Of a DNA stretch of 64,000 nt, positions 23,815 to 33,000 are shown piece after piece. The notes beneath the pieces are model-generated. The model saw only the letters and a list, made by a program, of their open reading frames with translations. It did no database searches and was not told the origin of the DNA. The stretch lies in contig JAHNEJ010003190.1 of NCBI GenBank assembly GCA_022559845.1, positions 62,001-126,000 on the forward strand. Direction: 5' to 3'. The DNA is from Amorphophallus konjac (Eukaryota > Streptophyta > Magnoliopsida > Alismatales > Araceae). The position numbers and the translations under genes were made by a program. Every line of letters starts with the position of its first letter. Within the stretch, counting starts at the first letter, position 1.

Positions 23815-25395
23815 CCGGTAGTAGCAAGACGGTTGAACCGGCAGCGCTGTATGCCCATCCGGCAGGCCGACTAAAAGGCTCAATCGGCGGGCTCATTCAA
23901 ACCCCATCCGGCAGCTCAACAACGGCATCAACCGGCAACCCCGGCATCAGCCATCTGATCCGATAGCCCAAGGGCCCATCCAGCAGGAGGACTGAACCGA
24001 CAACATTCCCCTTGAACCGACAACGACTTCCCTGTCCGGCATCAACGGCCCATCCGACAGAAGGATTGAATCGGCAGTGCTCCCGCCCATCTAGTAGGGG
24101 TGTCACCCGTCCAGCAGCCCGCGGCGCGTGGGTGGCCCGCCACCTCTGCTCTGCCTATAAAAGGGCCTATAGGCCCAAAATAAAGAAACGAATGAGGAAA
24201 TAGAGACGAAGACACACACAGAGACGAGCAGATACGAAAAGAGAAAGGGGAAAGAGACGCGCTGCCGTACGAAGAGAGGGAGAGATAGAGAGGAAAGGAT
24301 AAGGTGAGGAAGAGGGAGTCTCTGTTCCGACCTCTGCAAGGCGAAGAAGAAAAAGGAGAAAAGAGAGTGAGGGAAGAAGAGAGGTGAAGTTGGGGGGGGG
24401 GGGGAAGAGGAGTCAATGCTTTGCCCCCCCTCCCTTTCCTTGTGTTCTTCTCCTTTTCTTTACATTTTGTTTACAGGGCTTGATCCCCTATATTTATGTT
24501 CCCGTTGTCTGTTGAGAGGCATGAATGAAATGAAAGAAAGAATGCTTGCTTCTGTTGCCCCTCTCTCTTCAATTTTCTTTTTTACTATGCTGGCTTCCCT
24601 AGTAGATGAATGAAACGAGCCTTGAAAGGCCTCGCGTGGTTGGTTTGTGGGTGTTGTATATATTTCCTTTCTGTTGCCCTGCCCTATATGCATTTATCAT
24701 TGCCAGCATCTCGTGTTCCTGTGCCACTCATAGTGTCACTGTTTAGCTTGGTCGATGGGAGATAGAGATGACACCTTCACAAAGAGATAATGATAATAAG
24801 CCTCTCGAGGGAAAGGTTCAGAGTTTACCCTATGCCGTGGGTATGACCCTGAATCCACCTCCCTGGAACTCGTCTCCCTCTAGGTGGCTCTGTCGTTCCC
24901 TATAAATTCTCTGTTAGCCCTTTCTATCCATTTACTCCCTCAAGTTGATTCGGCGGGGAAATGTATGCATATGTCCTTATGGATCTAAACGTGTTCATAT
25001 GTGAACACGCCTCTCGAGGGGGGGATCTGGAGTTTACCCCATGCCATGGGTATGACTCCGAGATCAAGCCCTTGTGCTATACTTTCCCCTTTGCTCGCTC
25101 TGAAATCTCCCACAGACCTCTGTGCTGCCCTTTTGCCCCCTTTAATCTGATCCGGTAGCCCTCCGTGGTTGATCCAACAACCCACAATGAAGCTGATCCG
25201 GCATCCCAGTCAGCTGATCCGGCAACTTTCAATAAAGCTGATCCGACAGCCCAGTTAGCTGGTCCGACAGCCTTCAACCGATCTGATCCGGCAACCCAAT
25301 TAGACTGTCCCAACATCTCCAATTAGATCGATCCGGCAGCCCCTTTGCATGGTTGATCCGGTGGCTTCTACATAGCCGGTCTGGCAGCCTCCGTA
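23815..25395 (+). repeat. Two clusters of GATCCGGCA motifs
   Basis: About 14 copies of variants of ATCCGGCAG or AACCGGCAA lie in 23815-24115, and about 11 copies of variants of CTGATCCGGCANCC lie in 25140-25395, the latter spaced at about 20-25 bp. The clusters flank the TATA box and leader of the long LTR-like block. Confidence 0.75.
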
Positions 25396-25613
25396 CGCGT
25401 CGTACAATAGTCCCGTAAATATGGACGTTGTCGCTTTTATGCGCATCTGCAGAATTAAGAGATCATCTCGAGTTCCTATGGATGAACACCCGTTTAACAC
25501 CTCCCCGACACTTCGGGTCTAGGGGAGATGCTGCCGAAAGTTCATCAGGTGCCTACCTAATGAACAAATAAGCTGCAGAGTAATCCTAATTCCAACGAAA
25601 GGTGACAATAAAT

Positions 25614-26158
25614 TAAGGTTGTCAATGGGTCGGGCCCGGGCTGGGCTTTGGTCGGCCCGGCCCAGGCCCGACTTATCCATATTAAAGCCCAAGCCCGGCC
25701 CGGGCCCGCCCTATGTCGGGTCGGGCCGGGTCGGGCCCGACATTATTTAAAAAATTCAAAGCCCGACTAAAGCCCGGCCCAGCTCGATAATTTAAATAAA
25801 AAAATAAAAAAATAAAAAGAATATATTTAATAATATAAAATTTATAATCTCACTAAATTAATTAAAATTTTGATATTAATTACATATTTTATGCATAAAT
25901 AGAGTTTAAACTTTTCTAATTAAATAAATTAACATAATTTTAACTAAATAATTTTTAAAATTTAAAGTGAGAATAAAAAAAGAGAACGGGCCGGCTTGCT
26001 GGCCGAACTCAAAGCCCGAGCCTGGCCCGCAGGACAAGTCGGGTCGGGCTTTTAGGCCCAACTAAAAACTCACGGGCCAAAAAAGAGCTTGCGACCCGGT
26101 CCGAAATCGGGCCAAGCCCGCGAGCCTGTCAGGCCGGCCAAGCCCATTGACAGCCCTA
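25614..26158. mobile_element. hAT-type MITE with GGGCCCGG-rich arms
   Basis: The left end TAAGGTTGTCAATGGG mirrors the right end, whose reverse complement is TAGGGCTGTCAATGGG. The flanks CAATAAAT (25606-25613) and CAACAAAT (26159-26166) match at 7 of 8 bases, as for hAT elements. The arms are rich in GCCCGG/CCGGGC and the centre is AT-rich. No coding sequence is present. Confidence 0.8.
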
Positions 26159-26558
26159 CAACAAATGGGATAAGACCAAAATTTCAAACATTGAAAATCA
26201 CATAAAAAAGACCATCAGTATCCTTGCACATCATATGCATCTTTTGCATATGTTGAATCTTGCATAATATTTCTTTGAAACATTTCATGCACACCTTAAC
26301 TTATGCGTGCTTGCATGTTGTGATTTTCTGGTATACACAATGGTGATTTGTTGAGGGTTAGACTAGGTCCAGCTCATAACTTTCACTATGCGTGAGACAA
26401 TACTCCGCCTCGTACCAGATATCATCTTGCACGAATATACAGTTAAATCATTGCATGCTTGTTTGTACATAGATTACAAAGCCATTTCTTGAATGATTCC
26501 AAGACTATGTATACCTTGATAAACAAATGCTGCCCTGATTCAAACTAGGTGTGTTACA

Positions 26559-26960
26559 TGTCATAAATAAAATAATAATAATAAAAAAACAAATAATAAA
26601 AATAAAAAAATAAATAGATAAATAAATAAAAAAAATTGTAACAAACAAACAGCAACAAAAAAATTGAATGGCATCAGTCTATTGAAATCAGTCGATTGAG
26701 AGCAATCTTAGTCGACTGACTTCAGTCGACTGAGCTCTCACTTAATAAAAAAAATTAAACTAAAAAAAAACTAACACACACATGTCAAAAAAAAGAAAGA
26801 AGAGAAAAGAATTAAAATATATATTAAAATAATAATAATATTGAATGATAGTGTTAATAAGAGAAGAATAATGATAATAAAGTAAGAGACAAGAGGATGA
26901 AAGTGATAAAGACGATAAAAAAATATGCAATTAGGATAAAAAAATAAAGATGTACGCATG
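26559..26960. repeat. AT-rich simple sequence region
   Basis: Long stretches of AATAA, AAATAAATAAAT and ATAATAATA-type sequence. A short degenerate SOS-like run of CAGTCGACTGA/CAGTCGATTGA phrases at about 26676-26732 stands out as a set of near-palindromes. No gene is seen. Confidence 0.6.
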
Positions 26961-27688
26961 CAGCTAAATGGAATCAAAATAATATAAAAAGAAAAAAATA
27001 TATATTTAAATATAACTGTGTCTATTCTGGAGCCCTCACCTCCCCTAGACTCTGTGTGAAGGGAACATAAATGGCTTCCTCGGGAGTAAGGCCTGGACCT
27101 CGGGGGCTACCCCGTCATGGCCATGGCTTGACTTTACCTTGGGCCAACAACCATTCGAATCCGATATATGTTCACCGAGATCCATTCCACTCTTTTTACT
27201 AAACATCAAACTTGCCGTATTCCCGACAGACATTGTTTTTAATACCATTCATTCTTTTGTTATGCTTCCGACTCAGAATACTTTTCGAGAACGGAGCATG
27301 TGATGAGCAAATTAATAGGCTTAGACCCCCTCGCCCTAACGCAAAAATTTTTGATATGTTTTCAAATTATTCATTCTCTTTTATTATCAATGCAAAATTT
27401 AAGTTATAGGGCCCCTCTTCCTGGCAATTAATCAAGGGTTTTCTCCCCTTCAGGGAGATGTAATTAACGTCGTGACCTTTACGGGATGGCGGGTTTTGAT
27501 CCCGACATGCTACCCATTTTCGTCTGATTAGTCATACGATGCGCACCAGTGGCTCCGGACCACCTTAGTTCTTGGAGTCCGAACAAATTGTCACAATGTG
27601 ACTAGCACACCTACGCACTAATAAACGATGTAAATAAATAAACTAAATAAATGACCAAAAGATATAAAAATTTAAAAGTGCGTCCACA

Positions 27689-28407
27689 AGTCTGACACGT
27701 CCGGTGGGACGAGTATCCTCCCTTCATCTCCTCGCCAGGATTAGGGGCCCTATAACCTCTTCTTGAAATTCTAACTGTTTAATTTGAAATTGTAGGTTGC
27801 TTCCAACAATTGCAATGGCAATCACTCTTGGACCTCTGATCGTTGAAAGTCATGCCAGATACGGCTACCTGGCGGTCCCAACGAGCTTCGGTAGCTTCTC
27901 ACCGGTGGTTGGCTTCCCCAACTTCTTGGGGGTGGCCTTCGTGAACTTACTGGAGGCTGAGGGGCCCAAGCCCAAGGAAACCAACGTCCCCGCTGTGGGA
28001 GTTGCTACAGTCAAGCTTGCTGCTGTCAGGCTACTGGCGAATATTGTTGACCGCACGACGGTCAAGACGCTGAGCTGCTTTATCCACCCTGCACATCCCA
28101 ACGCCGGCTCAACCAGTAGGAGATAGATGTCTCACCAAAGAAGAGTCTAGAGGAATGCCACTATTGTTGCTTCCAGGGGTCGGCTTTCTACCACCAGCAA
28201 GACTGTCCTTATTAGAAGTGTCAGAGTCCACCTGAATGGCCGGAGAGCTGAAATGATGCCAGAGCGAATCATGCCAACCATCCCCGTGCGCAATTCTTTT
28301 CAAGCGTTGGAGAAAATAGAAAAGAAGAGTACTGATGTTTCCCGCAGGCCGAAGAATGAGTTGGCCCAGAGACCGACCAAGTTCAAGCAGGTCTGGGTAC
28401 CGAAAAG
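27689..28407 (+). other. Coding-like remnant interrupted by the tandem copia
   Basis: Open plus-strand sequence at 27797-28126 (109 codons) and a following frame whose end reads FKQVWVPK next to the copia insertion point. The latter hints at a gag-like remnant of an older retroelement, but no zinc knuckle or other decisive motif is present. The copia target AAAAG is at 28403-28407. Confidence 0.25.
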
Positions 28408-29153
28408 TGTTGGAATCTAATTTCTTCACGGATGCACGATCGAGGGATTTCTCTATCAGGCGGATCAACAGAAAGAATATGGAATGAAGTTTAGAAAGAT
28501 CAAACTCGGGTCGAAGCGCGATGTCGCTTTCTTTAGAGTCGTTTCGCCCCTACACGGTGCAATAGGCTCCACAGCGAAACTTCTCCCAAGATACGACGAC
28601 CCAAACGATGGCGGCGCAAAGGTGCACTCCAAGTTGCGACGCCGGGGCGAACACCACTGTGACCACTTCGAGAACTTGCAGGAGAGAAAAATGACAGAGA
28701 GGAGAAGAAACGTGAGGAAGAACAGTTCGCTGCATATTCAACCCTCGGGAGAACTGCCTCCCTAAATAGACTCCCAACCAGAGTCTAAAACGGTCAAACA
28801 TACGAACAAACCGACACTCCCGTTCGGGAGAGAATCCGAGGAGACGCGGAGGAAACCCAAGAGACGCTCGGTCAAACGGTTAAATAATAAAATAAAATAA
28901 AGGTCGAATATAATACACACGCACGCACGACACGGCATCGGCAAGGCAAGGCAATACACGCGCGTGTGTGATATAGAATAAGGCCCAAGGAGCCCACTGG
29001 CTCAGATGGCCCAACTACCATAGTATCCCCAAAGGAGTACACAAGGTAGTAAAGAGTCCCAACTAATAAGAAGATGAAAACTTTTTCAATCTTCCAATGT
29101 GGGACAAAACAACACAGGAAATCAAACTTTGATAATTTTTAAAGCACTAAATC
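28408..29153 (-). repeat. Low-coordinate (3') LTR of the array, split by CACTA
   Basis: The first 746 bp of the LTR. The last five bases, CAACA, lie at 43877-43881 on the other side of the CACTA element and its ATC duplication. On the element's own strand this is the 3' LTR, cut five bases from its start. Confidence 0.95.
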
Positions 29154-29164
29154 CACTACAAGAA

Positions 29165-29720
29165 AAATCGCGGATAGCGACCGACATATTCGGTCGCTAT
29201 TCAGTCGTAGATCGGTCGCAAATCTTCATTGCGACCGAACAGACACTATCTAGCGACCGAATATGTCGGTCGCTATATAATAGTCGCTATATAGCGACCG
29301 ACATAATTCGGTCGCAGTATCAGTCGTTACCAGAGACCGATTATAATCGGTCGCCTGACCGGTCGCTAATAATTCGGTCGCCATTCAGTCTCTATTCGGT
29401 CGCTACATTTGTTGTATTTTAAAAAATAAAATTAACCTATCGGATTAAGTCGGTCTCAATTCGGTCGCTATTCGGTCTCGAATTATGTTGTATTTTTAAA
29501 AATAAAATTAACCTATCGGATTTATTCGGTCTCAATTCGGTCGCCAGTCGGTCTCTAAATTTGTTTTATTTTTAAAAATAAAATAAACCTATCGGATTTA
29601 TTCGGTGGCTAGTCGGTCGCCAGTCGGTCGCCAAGTATAATTATTTAATAAAAGAAATATAACGTATAGTCGCTATTCGGTCGCAATTCAGTCTCAATGC
29701 GGTCGCTAATTTTGCATTAT
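29165..29720. repeat. Left subterminal CACTA repeats
   Basis: Dozens of CGACCGA, TCGGTCGC and TCGGTCTC motifs in both orientations. Subterminal arrays of this kind are the known binding sites of TNPA/TNP1-type proteins in En/Spm elements. A longer phrase (AAAATTAACCTATCGGATT) repeats three times near 29431-29600. Confidence 0.9.
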
Positions 29721-30000
29721 TATTTTTTTTAAAAATTTATTTAAACTGATAAATAAATTACCTGATAAATAACAAATTCATAACATAAATATAAAATCAA
29801 CTACACAGACAACAATATCGACAAATCTCAAATTCATCACATACAAACACCTGATAAATAACAATTTCATAAAACAATAATAAATCAACTACACGGATCA
29901 CAATCTCCACGAACCTCAAATTACACACAATTAAAATAAAATCACAAATTAATCATACATCCATAATAATAAAATGACAACATACACAACTAAAATAAAA
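29721..30000. other. AT-rich 3' flank of the TNP1-like gene
   Basis: AT-rich sequence with repeated phrases (ACCTGATAAATAACAA, ACAACATACACAACTAAAATAAAATCACAAA-like variants). It probably includes the TNP1-like 3' UTR. No coding signal is seen. Confidence 0.5.
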
Positions 30001-33000
30001 TCACAAATCCTCCACATATGTCTCATCCTGGTCGTCGTCTCGTCCAACATCATCCTGGTCGTCGTCTCGTCCAACATCTCGCGACGGATGATCCTGTATA
30101 TCATTTAAAAAAATTATAATCAAATCCTTAATAAAGAAATCAAGCATTAACAAGACTTAATAAAGAAATCAAGCATTAACAAGAGTATGCCAATAGTTTA
30201 AGCCAGCTCATTTTCATATATATAAATACACACACACAATATAAGTTCAAATTTCATCTTGTATTTTAAAAATAAAGTTTGAGCGCCGAGCTCAAACCGG
30301 GCATCCGATTTGGATTCCGTCAGTTCTGACAAGTCACTTTCATCTCCCCGGTCGTATTGGAATGATCGGCACGGCCATCCGACCGGTATTTCGAATTTTA
30401 GACCCCCGGACCCGTCCTAACAGTTCATTTGAACTAAGTGTATTTTAAAAATGAAGTTTGAGCGCCGAGCTCAAACTGGGCATCCGATTTGGATTCCGTC
30501 AGTTCTGACAAGTCACTTTCATCTCCCCGGTCGTATTGGAATGATCGGCACGGCCATCCGACCGGTATTTCGAATTTTAGACCCCCGGACCCGTCCTAAC
30601 AGTTCATTTGAACTAAGTGTATTTTAAAAATGAAGTTTGAGCGCCGAGCTCAAACCGGGCATCCGATTTGGATTCCGTCAGTTCTGACAAGTCACTTTCA
30701 TCTCCCCGGTCGTATTGGAATGATCGGCACGGCCATCCGACCGGTATTTCGAATTTTAGACCCCCGGACCCGCCCTAACAGTTCATTTGAACTAAGTGTA
30801 TTTTAAAAATGAAGTTTGAGCGCCGAGCTCAAACCGGGCATCCGATTTGGATTCCGTCAGTTCTGACAAGTCACTTTCATCTCCCCGGTCGTATTGGAAT
30901 GATCGGCACGGCCATCCGACCGGTATTTCAGATTTTAGAACCAAATGCCCCGTCCTAACAGTTCATTTGAACTAAGTGTATTTTAAAAATGAAGTTTGAG
31001 CGCCGAGCTCAAACCGGGCATCCGATTTGGATTCCGTCAGTTCTGACAAGTCACTTTCATCTCCCCGGTCGTATTGGAATGATCGGCACGGCCATCCGAC
31101 CGGTATTTCGAATTTTAGACCCCCGGACCCGTCCTAACAGTTCATTTGAACTAAGTGTATTTTAAAAATGAAGTTTGAGCGCCGAGCTCAAACCGGGCAT
31201 CCGATTTGGATTCCGTCAGTTCTGACAAGTCACTTTCATCTCCCCGGTCGTATTGGAATGATCGGCACGGCCATCCGACCGGTATTTCGAATTTTAGACC
31301 CCCGGACCCGTCCTAACAGTTCATTTGAACTAAGTGTATTTTAAAAATGAAGTTTGAGCGCCGAGCTCAAACCGGGCATCCGATTTGGATTCCGTCAGTT
31401 CTGACAAGTCACTTTCATCTCCCCGGTCGTATTGGAATGATCGGCACGGCCATCCGACCGGTATTTCAGATTTTAGAACCAAATGCCCCGTCCTAACAGT
31501 TCATTTGAACTAAGTGTATTTTAAAAATGAAGTTTGAGCGCCGAGCTCAAACCGGGCATCCGATTTGGATTCCGTCAGTTCTGACAAGTCACTTTCATCT
31601 CCCCGGTCGTATTGGAATGATCGGCACGGCCATCCGACCGGTATTTCGAATTTTAGACCCCCGGACCCGTCCTAACAGTTCATTTGAACTAAGTGTATTT
31701 TAAAAATGAAGTTTGAGCGCCGAGCTCAAACCGGGCATCCGATTTGGATTCCGTCAGTTCTGACAAGTCACTTTCATCTCCCCGGTCGTATTGGAATGAT
31801 CGGCACGGCCATCCGACCGGTATTTCGAATTTTAGACCCCCGGACCCGTCCTAACAGTTCATTTGAACTAAGTGTATTTTAAAAATGAAGTTTGAGCGCC
31901 GAGCTCAAACCGGGCATCCGATTTGGATTCCGTCAGTTCTGACAAGTCACTTTCATCTCCCCGGTCGTATTGGAATGATCGGCACGGCCATCCGACCGGT
32001 ATTTCGAATTTTAGACCCCCGGACCCGTCCTAACAGTTCATTTGAACTAAGTGTATTTTAAAAATGAAGTTTGAGCGCCGAGCTCAAACCGGGCATCCGA
32101 TTTGGATTCCGTCAGTTCTGACAAGTCACTTTCATCTCCCCGGTCGTATTGGAATGATCGGCACGGCCATCCGACCGGTATTTCGAATTTTAGACCCCCG
32201 GACCCGTCCTAACAGTTCATTTGAACTAAGTGTATTTTAAAAATGAAGTTTGAGCGCCGAGCTCAAACCGGGCATCCGATTTGGATTCCGTCAGTTCTGA
32301 CAAGTCACTTTCATCTCCCCGGTCGTATTGGAATGACCGGCACGGCCATCCGACCGGTATTTCAGATTTTAGAACCAAATGCCCCGTCCTAATAGTTCAT
32401 TTGAACTAAGTGTATTTTAAAAATGAAGTTTGAGCGCCGAGCTCAAACCGGGCATCCGATTTGGATTCCGTCAGTTCTGACAAGTCACTTTCATCTCCCC
32501 GGTCGTATTGGAATGACCGGCACGGCCATCCGACCGGTATTTCAGATTTTAGACCCCCGGACCCGTCCTAACAGTTCATTTGAAATAAGTGTATTTTAAA
32601 AATGAAGTTTGAGCGCCGAGCTCAAACCGGGCATCCGATTTGGATTCCGTCAGTTCTGACAAGTCACTTTCATCTCCCCGGTCGTATTGGAATGACCGGC
32701 ACGGCCATCCGACCGGTATTTCAGATTTTAGAACCAAATGCATAAGTTGCTGCTTCTCGCTGCCTCCATTCAGGTTTGTTAATGTTTTCTTCTATGAATG
32801 GCATAACAAGAGGCACAATGTCATCTCCCACGGTCCGTGCAACCAAACCCAAGCATGTTCCTCCAGCCATTGCAAGATTCCAAACTCCTTCATCCTGATC
32901 TTGGTCGTCTTCTTGCTTAAGGAGTGTCTCCAACAGCATAGGGACAAGCGCAGGTAGTGCCTGCTTGATAAAATAAAAGCAAGGGGTGTCAGAATCAGCA

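Larger units (their letters stand above)
23410..27688 (+). mobile_element. Second long LTR-like block
   Basis: Begins TGTTGATGCGC and plausibly ends GTGCGTCCACA, an inverted pair of the same style as the element at 15560-19175. A TATA box, TATAAAAG, is at 24156-24163, followed by a transcribed-looking leader. Two CCGGCA-type motif clusters lie at about 23815-24115 and 25140-25395. A near-duplicate phrase (CCTCTCGAGG...TTTACCC) occurs near 24800 and 25010. The flanking 5-mers GCTAC and AGTCT do not match. The block may therefore be a 5' LTR attached to remnant internal sequence, or a rearranged copy. It contains a hAT-type MITE at 25614-26158. Confidence 0.45.

Noticed and set aside
27797..28126. 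109-codon frame as a host gene
   Set aside because: No recognised motif and no splice context. It lies in transposon debris and could be a chance frame.
28484..28765. 93-codon plus-strand frame also found at 48499-48780 and 53791-54072
   Set aside because: It recurs only because it lies in the three LTR copies, is antisense to the element, and has no recognisable motif.
30262..32741. CRISPR-like regular repeat array
   Set aside because: Repeats are contiguous 179-bp units without unique spacers, in a plant transposon. It is an ordinary tandem array.
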